Of a stretch of 64,000 bases of DNA, positions 21,855 to 33,554 are shown piece after piece. The position numbers were made by a program, and so were the translations under genes. The stretch is taken from contig NC_057810.1 in the NCBI RefSeq assembly GCF_018294505.1, positions 709,999,563 through 710,063,562 on the forward strand, in the 5' to 3' direction. Numbering within the stretch: the stretch's first letter is position 1; the number at the start of each line of letters is the position of its first letter. The notes under the pieces are model-generated. The model saw only the letters and a list, made by a program, of their open reading frames with translations, had not been told where the DNA came from and ran no database searches. This stretch comes from Triticum aestivum (Eukaryota; Streptophyta; Magnoliopsida; Poales; Poaceae).

Positions 21855-22189
21855 AAACCACTTCCAATTGTCATCGTGCTCCGAAGGCACCAATTAGGCT
21901 ATAATGCCACTGGCTCCGAAGGCAGCATGCATATGTAGGAGAAATTGTATATAGCTATACATGTGTGTATGTGTAAATTAATTAATATGATGGTTTGTGA
22001 GACATTGATGATATATATATGCATGATTGGTTCTACTAGAAATTCTATTTTTATATACATATATATATATATATGCATAACGTGTACAATGTGTAGTATC
22101 GTAAAATACCAGCAAACGAAAAAGAATTAAAATGGAAACACAAAATTAAATGAAAAAGAAATCATAAAACTAAAACCCCCCAAATCTTA

Positions 22190-22395
22190 TAGTACCGGTT
22201 GGTCTTACCAACCGGTACTAAAGGACTCCAGGCCCCTGGAGCTGGCTCGTGCCACGTGGTTTCCCTTTAGCACCGGTTCGTGCTGAATCGGTACTAAAGG
22301 GGGGGAGCCTTTAGTGCCCACACTTTAGTGCCGGTTATGGAACCGGCACTAAAGGGCCTTACGAACCGGTGCTATTGCCCGGTTCTGCACTAGTG
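22190..22395. repeat. CACTA-D right subterminal repeats and terminus
   Basis: Inverted AGTACCGGTTGGT/ACCAACCGGTACTAAAGG, CACCGGTTCGTG and GTGCCGGTTATGG blocks lead to the terminus CTGCACTAGTG. The right end of CACTA-A (6103-6360, inverted) has the same order. Confidence 0.85.
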
Positions 22396-24629
22396 TCGGC
22401 ACATGGAATATGCTGGCAATGTAACACATAGATAGTAATGAAAGAAAATAATGCTATACTACATGCATATATGGCTGGTGGAAAGCTCTACGGTTACAGT
22501 TTTGCATAAAGCCAATTTTTCCCTACTACAAAGGAATAAATTTTATTTAACTATCATGGTGGTTGTTAAACATTGAGAATGGTTGACAGCATTCTCATCC
22601 CAATTAAACATCATCATTAAACAAACCCAACAATATTAATTAGAGTAACATGATGAGATTCACATGATAATCCCAATACTAGATACTCAAAACGTCCATA
22701 ACCGGGAACACGGCTAATCATGATTAGTTTATACACTATGCAGAGGTTTGTGCACTTCTCCCCACAAGACTCGATCTCCTCCGTTGGTTTCCTCGCACTA
22801 CATGGTGTTTGAGAAACGGATGACCGAGACATAGTCTTTCAGAAGCGCTAGCACCTTACGATGGGTAGACCTGTACACCCACTTTCCCCTACATCTGCTA
22901 GTCTACCACTGTAAGAGTTCGCACGACTTAATCAACTATGCTAGAGCCCATAATAGCATGTGGCTGCACACAGAAGTTTCTAGCATGAATAATCTTATGA
23001 TCCCTTTGAGCCTGGGTGGCGGTCCAAAACAAACAAGCAATCCTGGAAAACCCAGGTAACTCAATCCACCCAGATGTGTATTAAAGTTGCCACCTTAAAT
23101 AAACCATTAATTAACAATCTCACATCTGTCATGGATATTCACTCACCCAATCCACGTCTACTAGCATAGCATTGCATGATAAGAAAACGTAGAAGTAACT
23201 CCCAAGGGTTTGACAATAAAATAGGTACTAGGTACTACCTCATCTACTTCCCAAAACCCACATATTTGAGGATTGATCTAATGCATAAAAACTGGGTAGT
23301 AAAAAGGTATGATCAAAGTGTTACTTGCCTTGCTGATGATCCGTGAGACCTAGGGATTCGAAGTAGCACGCGGCGCAATCCGGGTGCTCTATCGCAAGCA
23401 TACAATAAGTACTCATCTAATGCACTAGTAAAACTCAAATAAGAGATCTAACCAGAAAGTTCAACTTAAGAACTTCGGTTGGCAAAAGGAATCAAATCGA
23501 ACGAAACAACGAAAGTCAAACGGCGAAAGAAATAAGATTCATTTACTAATCTGAACCTAAGTCAAATTTTACAGAAGTAAAAACTTATTTGAGTAGATTA
23601 TTCGGAAAGAGGGTTTCGAGACGAAACTCTAGGCGCTTGAATCGCCTGATTCCGATAAACGAGCGAAAAGGTATACTAAAATGAAAATCGGATCAGAAAT
23701 CACGATCAGAAAAATTGCGGAATAAATCCGAGAAAAAGAAAAATGACAAACAAATTAACGAACGAACATTCGTTATCTAGATCTAAACGATGAACGCGTT
23801 TGTTAAAACGAACGAACGAGCGATCGCTCGCTAATTAACCTAAACCGAAAAAGAACCGATCTAATAAAAAAAGGAATAAAAAAACAGACAAAAACCGACG
23901 GAAAAACTGATCGGTTTTTCTCAAAAAGAAAAACGGCGGCGGTGGGGTCAACCTTGGCGGCGGGGTCCGGCGGCGGTGGCTCCGGCGACGGCTGGCGGCA
24001 GGCGGCGGCGGCGGCGGCTCGGTAGGGTTAGTGTTTGGGGAGCGGGCGCGGGTGGGCTGGGGCGGCGGCCTGGGGCACTTTATAAAGACCCCGGCCAGGA
24101 GGAGTCCTGGCCGGTTATAGCCCAAGGTCGGTTCGGAACTGTTTTTTTAAATAATTTTGTTCACAAAATCAAACGAAAGAAATCCTAAACGGACTCCAAA
24201 ATCCTGAAATAAAATTTCCCCGACTTCTAAAATCAAGCCGGACAAGATGAACATTTATTTGGGGCCTAAATGCAATTTTGAAAAACGCACATTTTTCCTC
24301 ATTCAAATAAAATAGCAATAAAATCCAAAATAAAATCTTATTTGATTTTTTTGTTAAATCCTCAATATTTCTTTATTTTGGGAAAGTCATTTTATCCCTC
24401 TCTCATATTTGTATAATTGAAACAATTGAAGATAAAATAAATAAAATCAAATGATCCTATTTCAAAAATTTGAGAAAACTAAAATATGAAATTTACGAAA
24501 TTCCCAAGTCTCTCCGAGGGTCCTTGAGTTGCTTAGAATTTCTAGGATCAAACCCAAAATGCACTAAAAATATGATATGCACTGATGATCTATGTATAAC
24601 ATTCCAAATTGAAAATTTGGGATGTTACA
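22396..24629 (-). mobile_element. 3' LTR of gypsy C, proximal part
   Basis: Continues the LTR after CACTA-D and ends ...GGGATGTTACA at 24629. On the minus strand a TATA box (CTTTATAAAG, about 24077-24088) lies just upstream of a very GC-rich leader (23930-24070). Aligns with 30402-32615 with scattered substitutions and small indels. Confidence 0.9.
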
Positions 24630-24641
24630 AACCGACCCCCC

Positions 24642-27600
24642 TTAAGATGAATCTCGCCCTCGAGATTCGGGTTGGCTAGAAAATAGGTGAGGGTGGTCCT
24701 TCAATAGATCTTCCTCTCGCTCCCAGGTGGCTTCATCTTCGGTGTGGTGGCTCCACTGAACTTTGCAAAATTTGATAACCTTGCTGCGGGTGACTCGGCT
24801 GGCATATTCAAGAATCTTAACTGGTTTCTCCTCATTGGTCAAATCACTATCCAACTGAATCGCCTCTAGCGGCACTGTATCTCTCAGTGGTATATCAACT
24901 ATCTCTGCGTGGCACTTCTTCAATTGAGTAACGTGCAATACCTCGTGAACTCCTGACAATCCTTCGGGTAATTCCAACTTGTAGGCAACTTCTCCCATGC
25001 GCTCCAAAACTTTGTATGGTCCCACAAAATGTGGCACTAATTTACCCTTAACTCCAAAGCGCTTAATCCCTCGAAGTGGATATACACGAAGATAGACTCT
25101 ATCTCCGACTTCATAACCTGTCTCCTTGCGTTTTGAGTCTGCATAACTTTTCTTCCTGGACTGGGCTACTTTCAGTCTATCGCGAATTAACTTCACCTTC
25201 CGTTCAGACTCCTTAATCAAATCCGGTCCGAACAACTGGCGGTCTCCAACTTCATCCCACGACGACGGGGTCCTGCACCTCCTTCCGTATAAGGCTTTGA
25301 AAGGGGCCATCTTCAAACTGGATTGATAACTGTTGTTGTAAGAAAACTCTGCACATGGAAAATTGTCGTCCCAACTTGACCCATAATCTAGCGCACAAGC
25401 TCTTAGCATATCTTCCAAAATCTGATTAACTCTCTCTGTCTGTCCATCTGTCTATGGGTGAAAAGCTGTACTGAACTCTAGCCTGGTACCCAAAGTTTCG
25501 TCCAACTGATTCCAGAACTTTGAGGTAAACTGGGTTCCTCTATCTGATACAATGCTCCTCGGAACTCCATGCAGACATACGATCATGGTCATGTATATCT
25601 TGGCCAACTTAGCCCTGGTGTAAGTGGTCTTCACTGGGATGAAATGTGCTACCTTCGTCAAACGATCGACTATAACCCAAATCGAGTCATAGCCTGAACG
25701 AGTCCTGGGCAATTCCGTAATGAAACCCATGCCTAGCTTATCCCACTTCCATTCGGGTATTGGCAATGGATGCAACAGTCCTGCTGGTTTCTGATGCTCT
25801 GCTTTTACTCTCTGACATATGTCACAAACTTCTACGTATTCTATGATATCTCTCTTCATTTCGGACCACCAGAAAGTATCCTTCAAATCCAAATACATCT
25901 TGGTATTTCCTGGGTGAATCAAATATGGTGAATCATGGGCCTCTTGCAGAATCAACTTCCTGATCTCCGAATCATTTGGCACATAAACACGATCTTCAAA
26001 CCATAGGGTATCGTGTTCATCCTCACAAAATCCCTTAGCTTTGCCTTTGCTCATCCTCTCCTTTATATCAGCAATTGCCTTGTCAGTCTTCTGAGCTTCT
26101 ATGATCTTATCCATCAAAGTCGACTGAATCTCCAATGCTGCTACATAGCCTCTCGGAACTATCTCCAAACATACCTCACGAAGGTCCTCGGCTAGCTCGT
26201 TCGGTAACTCTCCGGTCATAAGTGTATTGACAGGGCTCTTATGGCTCAACGCGTCGGCTACTATGTTAGCCTTTCCCGGGTGATAATGCAATCTCATGTC
26301 ATAATCCTTGATGAGCTCCAACCATCTCCTCTCCCTGAGATTCAACTCCTTCTGCGTGAAAATGTACTTCAAACTCTTGTGATCCGTGTACATCTCACAA
26401 TGGTTTGCGATAAGAAAATGTCTCCACATCTTCAATGCATGCACTACGGCTGCTAACTCCAAATCATGCATGGCATAATTCAACTCATGAGGTTTAAGCT
26501 GTCATGAAGCATATGAAACAACTTTCCCCTCCTGCATAAGCATTGCTCCAAGTCCTCGACGTGAAGCGTCGCAATACACCTCATAATCCTTACTCTGATC
26601 TAGCAGAATCAATACTGGCGAGGTAACCAAACGTTCCTTCAACACCTGGAAACTAGCCTCATGCTCCTCGGTCCAAATGATCTTGGTATCCTGCTTCAAC
26701 AATTCTGTCATAGGCTTTGCAATCTTTGAGAAGTTCTCAATAAATCTCCGGTAATATCCTGCGAGTCCTAGAAAACTTCGGATCTCTCCAACCGTTGTCG
26801 GTGCTTCCCAGTTTGTCACGGTGACAACCTTGGTGGGGTCTACTGCTATACCTTCTCCGGATATAACATGTCCGAGGAATCCAACTTCCTTCAACCAAAA
26901 CTCACATTTGCTGAACTTGGCACATAACTGGTGTTCTCTGAGCTTCTCGAGTACCAAACGCAAATGCTCCTTATGCTCTTCTTCGTTCTTCGAGTAGACC
27001 AAAATATCATCAATGAACACCACGATGAACTTATCTAAAAACTCCATAAACACCTTGTTCATCATGTTCATGAAATAGGCAGGTGCATTAGTCAGAACAA
27101 ATGACATAACGGTGTACTCATACAGCACATACCTGGTGGTAAAAGCTGTCTTAGGTATATCCTGCTCTTGAATCTTCAACTGATGGTATCCTGGTCGCAA
27201 ATCGATCTTGGAAAATACCTTAGCTCCTTGCAATCGATCAAACAGATCATTGATCATCGGCAGTGGGTACTTGTTCTTGATTGTTACTGCATTCAATCCT
27301 CGATAGTCAACAACTATCCTCAATGATCCATCCTTCTTCTCCACTAGAAGTACCGGTGATCCCCAAGGCGAAGAACTTGGGCGAATATATCCTTTATCCA
27401 ATAACTCCTTAATCTGCTTCTTAATTTCCTCCAAATCATTTGTGGGCATCCGGTACGGTCTCTTAGATATTGGTCCTATGCCTGGCAAAAGCTCTATCAA
27501 AAACTCGATGTCTCTATCCGGTGGCATGCCTGGCAACTCTTCTGGAAATACATCAGGAAAATCCTTCACCACTGGTACTTCCTCCTGCACAACTCCTGAC

Positions 27601-29030
27601 AAGGAATTTACGTGCATCCCCTTCGGCTCATGTCTTGATACATACTTGATCCTTCTTCCTTCTGGGGTGGTAAGCAAAATCGACTTACTGGCGGAATTGA
27701 TGTTTCCTCCATACATCGATAATTAATCCATACCCAGAGTCACCTCCAAACCTTGAGATTCCAAAATGATTAAATCTGAGGGAAAGACATGCTTGCCTAT
27801 ACTCAATGGCACTTGAAAACATCCTCGACTGGCCATATACTCCGCTCTTGGTGAGGTTACTAACATGGGTGTTCCTAGAACCTTGGTGGGCAGTTTATAC
27901 TTATCCACAAATCCCCTTGATATGTATGAATGCGATGCACCAGTATCAAAAAGAACGAGTGCAATAAATGACTTAACCAAAAACTTACCTATTACTGCAT
28001 CTGGTTGGGCTTCAACCTCCTCCACATTAACGTGGTTCACCTGTCCCCTATTGAAAGGGTTCAGTTTCTTCCCCGAGCTTCCATTGCCATTTCTGTTCTG
28101 GCCTTTGGGACATTCATTGGGGTAATGTCCGGTCTTCTGACATTTAAAGCAAGTGACTTGGCTCAAATCTTTCTTGGCTGGGGTGGATAGGTTGGTACAG
28201 TTCTGGCCGTTGCTTCCTCCATTCCCATTACCATTTTTGGGACCATTGTGATTATGCGAACTACCTCCTCCATGGGTATGCTGAAATTGTCCTCCTGACT
28301 CCTGAGCTCCAGAATTGTACTTCCCTTGTATATACTTCCTCTTGCAGTTCTCAATCTGCTGCTGCTTCCCTTCAATCATAAGAGCACGATCTACCAACTC
28401 CTGGTAGTTGTTGAAACTTGCTACCATCAACTGCATGCTTAGCTCATCATTCAGTCCTTCCAGAAACTTCTCCTGCTTAGCTGCATCCGTACCAACGTCA
28501 TCTGGGGCATAACGTGCTAACTTGCTGAAGTCATCCACATATTGGCCAACTGTCCTTCCTCCTTGGCGTAAGTTGCGAAACTCACGCTTCTTCATGGCCA
28601 TTGCTCCTGCTGAAACATGGGCAGTACAGAAAGCCTGCTGAAACTGATCCCATGTGACAGTGTCTACTGGATAGGTGGCTGTGAAATTCTCCCACCATGA
28701 TGCCATGGGTCCATCAAGTTGATGTGCGGCAAATCGCACCTTCTCCGCATCTGTGCATCCTGCCGTGGTCAACTCCCTGGCTATCTTGCGAAGCCAATCA
28801 TCTACAACAATCAGCTCGGTGCTACTGGAGAACACCGGCGGATTCAGCCTAAGAAAACAGGTTAAGTGGTCAACAGGAGGTGGTGGTGGTGGGTTGTTGT
28901 TGTTGTTGTTGTTGTTGTTGTTCCTCTGATTCTGATTCTGGACTAACAGCTGCATCAAGGAATTCTATTGTTGGATCAACTAGGTGAGCTCCGATGGCAA
29001 AGCAAATCCGTTGTCACATCTCGGAGGCAT
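24642..29030 (-). pseudogene. Gypsy C gag-pol polyprotein (single frame, five nonsense codons)
   Basis: One continuous frame of 1,463 codons, no frameshift, from ATG 29030 (MPPRCDNGFALP) to 24642. Order: gag with a poly-Asn run and CCHC knuckle (CFKCQKTGHYPNEC); protease (LFDTGASHSYI); reverse transcriptase ([24 protein letters not shown]); RNase H ([16 protein letters not shown]); integrase zinc finger ([24 protein letters not shown]) and core ([20 protein letters not shown]); C-terminal chromodomain-like segment (CKVQWSHHTEDEATWE). In-frame stops lie at 28980-28982, 28965-28967, 27723-27725, 26502-26504 and 25452-25454. The first integrase Asp is Gly (WDKLGMGFI). Chromodomain and motif order place it in the Tekay/chromovirus group. 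Confidence 0.92.
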
Positions 29031-29233
29031 CTGTGGGTTTAGAAAAGATGAGAATACGGAATAGAATGAGGTCTAGAGGGAAAACACTACCCATATGCAC
29101 ATGAGACAAATTTCAATCAAAACACTCCAATCAATTCAAACAAGGGCATACAACGGTCTATCTATCGTTACATAAAGTGCTCGGACTATACTAGATACAT
29201 GGGGGAAATACTACTACTATTTACGGTGGTCGA

Positions 29234-29971
29234 CTAGAAAAACTGCTCCGATGAAGACTCCATGATATCTACTCCAGCTTCGTCAACATAATCATCATCG
29301 CTATCGTCTGGGTCCGAGTCGGTGTCGTCGATGATGATGTAGTTCTCTGGACAAGTGCAATCTTCATCTTCTCATTCTGTCGCGGGGAATCCCATAAATA
29401 CTTTCAGCTTCTTATTCAGATCATCGCTCTTCTCCACTAGTGTTGCTTTTTCCTCCTCATATCCATCGTGTGTTGACTTAAGTTCTTCCTACAGTTCCGA
29501 GATATTGGTCATGGCCTTCTTCAGATCTATCATGCCTGCGTGCATCTGGTTCTCCTGGCATCGAATGTGCTGGTTTAACTCCTGGATGAAAGCTGCAATT
29601 GATCTATCCTTCCTGGTGCTGATCATCTCCCATTGTTCATCTCTGCACCCACAAATCTGGTAGATAGTATCCTTAAGCTCCTTGTGCTAAACTTCTCCAA
29701 CACGTCCCATGGTGATGTGGGCTGCCATGCTCTTTCCTAGACTCCAGGTTGGTGCATCAAAGGACAACTCTATGGGCTCAGTGACGGGCAAGAACGTTCT
29801 TCCTGGAACTTGTACTTGAATCATCCAGCGCTCTTGTTCAGGTAAAGTGGCACTATAGGTCCCGGTGAAGCTTGGTGCTCCGATGTTCAGGTATCCAGTG
29901 ACTTCCTTCAGGTGTCGTCCAAAGGGTGTATCTTCATCCGGTTGTGTGAACTTGCTTCTTGCATCCACCAT
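29234..29971 (-). pseudogene. Accessory ORF between primer site and gag in gypsy C
   Basis: A 245-codon frame (ATG 29971, TAG at 29236-29234) lies in sense orientation upstream of gag. The N-terminal part is globular-looking (MVDARSKFTQPDEDTPFGRH, then YLNIGAPSFTGTYSATLPEQ). The middle is a long charged, probably coiled-coil region (AAFIQELNQHIRCQENQ, LVEKSDDLNKKLK) and the end is very acidic (DDTDSDPDDSDDDY). Stops at 29689-29687, 29491-29489 and 29374-29372 break it; two fit CAG to TAG or CGA to TGA. No known domain is recognised. Its collinear frame despite three stops says it was once coding. Confidence 0.7.
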
Positions 29972-30067
29972 CCTAAAAGAGAGTAGCAAAGATGAGGAGT
30001 CATAATGAGAAGAGAGAGTGGTGACCTAGGGCTTGAGCTTCATGGTCGTGTCCTACAGTCAGCGTGT

Positions 30068-30079
30068 GCTCTGATACCA
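30068..30079 (-). other. Primer-binding site of gypsy C
   Basis: The minus strand reads TGGTATCAGAGC three bases after the 5' LTR end, matching the 3' end of initiator-Met tRNA. Confidence 0.9.
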
Positions 30080-30082
30080 TCT

Positions 30083-32615
30083 TGTAGCGACCAGACCTCA
30101 AACAGTCTGATCTCTCTGCATCGGTGTGATCCCTGGATCAGTAATGCTGACATGCACAGTACTTGAAGGATTTAGAACAGAGTGGCAATCACACACTTAT
30201 TACATCGAATGGCTCAAAAGAGAGCTTATTACAATAAATATGGCTTAAGGCCATCTAATAACGATAACAGCGGAAGACTTGGAAGATAAGTGAGTCCATC
30301 AACTCCAACGACATCATTGAGTATAGGACCACGATTCTCAGGCATCTTACTCGTCGTCTGAAAAGTCTGCAACATTAATGTTGCAGCCCGAAAACGGGTC
30401 AGCACATGTAATGAAAGAAAATAATGCTATACTACATGCATATATGGCTGGTGGAAAGCTCTATGGTTACAGTTTTGCATAAAGCCAATTTTTCCCTTCT
30501 ATATGGCTGGTGGAAAGCTCTATCATGGTGCTTGTTAAACATTGAGAATGGTTGACAGCATTCTCAATCCCAATTAAACATCATCATTAAACAGACCCAA
30601 CAATATTAATTAGAGTAACATGATGAGATTCACATGATAATCCAAATACTAGATACTCAAAACGTCCATAACCGGGGACACGGCTAATCATGATTAGTTT
30701 ATACACTCTGCAGAGGTTTGTGCACTTTTCCCCACAAGACTTGATCTCCTCCGTTGGTTTCCTCGCACTACATGGTGTTTGAGAAACGGATGACCGAGAC
30801 ATAGTCTTTCAGAAGCGCTAGCACCTTACGATGGGTAGACCTGTACACCTACTTTCCCCTACATCTGCTAGTCTACCACTGTAAGAGTTCGCACGACTTA
30901 ATCAACTATGCTAGAGCCCATAATAGCATGTGGCTGCACAAGGAAGTTTCTAGCATGAATAATCTTATGATCCCTTTGAGCCTGGGTGGTGGTCTTAAAC
31001 AAACAGGCAATCCTGGAAAACCCAGGTACCTCAATCCACCCAGATGTGTATTAAAGTTGCCACCTTAAATAAACCATTAATTAACAATCTCACATCTGTC
31101 ATGGATATTCACTCACCTAATCCACGTCTACTAACATAGCATGGCAGGATAAGCAAACATAGAAGTAACTCCCAAGGGTTTGATAATAAAACAGGTAATA
31201 GGTACTACCTCATCTACTTCCCAAAACCCACATATTAATCAGATCCTAATGATGCAATTGTTTGAGGACTGATCTAATGCATAAAAACTGGGTAGTAAAA
31301 AGGTATGATCAAAGTGTTACTTGCCTTGCTGATGATCCATGAAACCTAGGGATTCGAAGTAGCACGCGGTGCAATCCGGGTACTCTATCACAAGCAAACA
31401 AACAAACAAGCATACAATAAGTACTCATCTAATACACTGGTAAAACTCAAATAAGAGATCTAACCAGAAAGTTCAACTTAAGAACTCCGGTTGGCAAAAA
31501 GAATCAAATCAAACGAAACAATGAAAGTTAAACAGCGAAAGAAACAAGCTTCATTTACTAATCTAAACCTAAGTCAAATTTTACAAAAGTAAAACTTGTT
31601 TGAGTAGATTATTCAGAAAGAGGGTTTCGCGACGAAACTCTAGGCGCTTGAATCACCTGATTCCGATAAACGAGCGAAAATTTTACTAAAACAAAAATCA
31701 GATCAGAAATCGCGATCAAAAAAATCGCGGAATAAATCCAAGAAAAAGAAAAATGACGAACAGGTTAACAAAAGAATGTTCATTATCTGGATCTAAACAA
31801 TGACCGCATTCGTTAAAACGAATGAATGAGCGAACGTTCGCTAATTAACCTAAACCGAAAAAACCGATCTAATAAAAACGGAAATAAAAAACCGACGAAA
31901 AACCGACGGAAAAACCGAACGGTTTTTCTCAAAAAAAAACCGGCGGCGGCGGGGTCAACCTTGGCGGCGGGGTCCGGCGGCGGCGGCTCCGGCAACGGCG
32001 GCGCGGGGCGGCGGCTGGCGGCGGCGGCGGCGGCTCGGTAGGGTTAGGGTTTGGGGCGCGGGCGCGGGTGGGCTGGAGCGGCGGCCCGAGGCACTTTTTA
32101 AAGACCCCGGCCAGGCGGAGTCCTGGCCGGTTACGACCCAAGGTCGGTTCGAAACTTTTTTTTAAAATAATTTCGCGCAGAAAATCAAACGAAAGAAATA
32201 CTAAACAGACTCCAAAATCCCGAAATAAATTTTCCCCGACTTCTAAAATCAAGCCGGACAAGATGAACATTTATTTGGGGCCTAAATGCAATTCTGAAAA
32301 ATGCACATTTTTCCTAATTCAAATAAAATAGCAATAAAATCCAAAATAGAATCTTATTTGATTTTTTATTAAATCCTCAACATTTCTTTATTTTGGGAAA
32401 GTCATTTTATTCCCTCTCTCATATTTGTATAATTGAAACAATTGAAGATAAAATAAATCAAATCAAATGATCCTATTTCAAAAATTTGAGAAAACTCAAA
32501 TATGAAATTTACGAAATTGCCAACTCTCTCCAATCAAACCCAAAATGCACTAAAAATATGATATGCACTGATGATCTATGTATAACATTCCAAATTGAAA
32601 ATTTGGGATATTACA
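30083..32615 (-). mobile_element. 5' LTR of gypsy C (uninterrupted, 2.5 kb)
   Basis: Starts TGTAGCGACC and ends ATATTACA (plus-strand view), i.e. TGTAATATCCC...GGTCGCTACA on the coding strand. The TATA box seen in the 3' LTR (TTTATAAAG) reads TTTAAAAAG here (near 32095-32104), so the promoter of this copy may be weak. It lacks the CACTA insertion and so provides the empty site for element D. Confidence 0.9.
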
Positions 32616-33026
32616 CTGGCCCGTAATGAACAGTGTATCACTTTACACCCATAAACGGCCCGTGGTGAAACTAACCCATAATGAACAGTGTATCACTTTA
32701 TAACCATTAACGGTCCGTAGTGAATAGTGTGTCACTTTATAACCATTTTGGCCTTCTGAGGGGCCATTTATTCTTGGGCTCACCTGCAGCATTCGGTTAC
32801 TTACGGCCCGTTACTGTCATTTTCTCCTTGTGGGCCAAATTCAGCCCGTCGTTACAGTCGGCCCGTTTGTGGACCGTTAATCTGTTGGGCCATTTTCATA
32901 GCATCACCAAATACGGTCTATTAACGGCCCGTTATGGTCAGCCCATAAATCGTACGATTCCCATTAAAGGCCCGTCCACGACCCATTAAAGGCCCGTACA
33001 ATACCCGTAAATGAGTCGGCCCTTAC

Positions 33027-33250
33027 AAGGCCCATGGATCCTACGAGACGTAGAAGGCCCATGGATCCTATGAGACGTAGAAGGCCCATGGATCTGATGG
33101 CCCATTGAAGGCCCATGGAGCCGATGGCCCATTGAAGGCCCATGGGTCCGACGGCCCATTGAAGGCACATGGGTCCGACGGCCCATTGAAGGCCCATGGA
33201 TCTGACGACCCGTAAATGACACATGGATCGTATGGCCCGTGAAGGGCCAT
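33027..33250. repeat. 27-bp minisatellite, about eight units
   Basis: Units AAGGCCCATGGATCC(T)... start at 33027, 33054, 33081 and so on. Later units read AAGGCCCATGG(G/A)(T/G)CCGA and GGCCCATTG. The minus-strand frames over it (GPSMGRRTHGP-type repeats) are artefacts of the period being a multiple of three. Confidence 0.9.
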
Positions 33251-33554
33251 GGTCAGGCGAGTTGGCCCCCGTTTGAACGATATAGCATATTCAAAGAATT
33301 GTCCTACTCAATATTATCACCTCTAAAAAACATAAACTATACAACAAAGAGATCAAGGCATAGAAAGGTAGAATAATCCTACACTATACAATAAAAAAAT
33401 TATAGCCGATTATACCCACTGGGCATTATGGTTCGGCACAGGTATTAATAAAGCATACACAAACAGCAAATTACATACACTGGGCAAATATAGCTCATAC
33501 ATCATGGACGCGCATCAACTTAACGCCATTTGAACTATAATTGATTGGCCGGAT

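Larger units (their letters stand above)
13446..22395 (+). mobile_element. CACTA element D (9 kb, nested in a gypsy LTR)
   Basis: Termini are CACTAGTAGAAAAAGGG at 13446 and ...CTGCACTAGTG ending 22395. The 3-bp flanks are TCA (13443-13445) and TCG (22396-22398); the uninterrupted LTR at 30396-30403 reads GGGTCAGCAC, the empty site. Inverted AACCGGTACTAAAGG subterminal repeats occur at both ends and also internally (16480-16625). Genes on the plus strand: a small coiled-coil/membrane protein (14219-14663), a core-deleted transposase (14746-15876), a Trp/Arg-rich ORF (17222-17662) and a frameshifted second gene with a Ulp1-like domain (17834-21854). Confidence 0.9.
13127..32615 (-). mobile_element. 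Full-length Ty3/gypsy (Tekay-like chromovirus) element C
   Basis: Complete element on the minus strand with 5-bp target duplication CTGGC at 13122-13126 and 32616-32620. The 5' LTR is 30083-32615 and the primer site 30068-30079. An accessory ORF (29971-29234) and a gag-pol frame (29030-24642) follow, then a polypurine tract (AAGGGGGGTCGG near 24633-24644) and the 3' LTR 24629-13127, which is split by CACTA-D. The first 319 bases of the two LTRs differ at 23 positions by my count, so the insertion is old. It is not autonomous now: nonsense codons and a lost integrase residue. Confidence 0.9.

Noticed and set aside
32964..33250. Three overlapping minus-strand frames with GPSMGRRTHGP-type repeats
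   Set aside because: The 27-bp minisatellite period is a multiple of three, which keeps all frames open; there is no start context or conserved neighbour.
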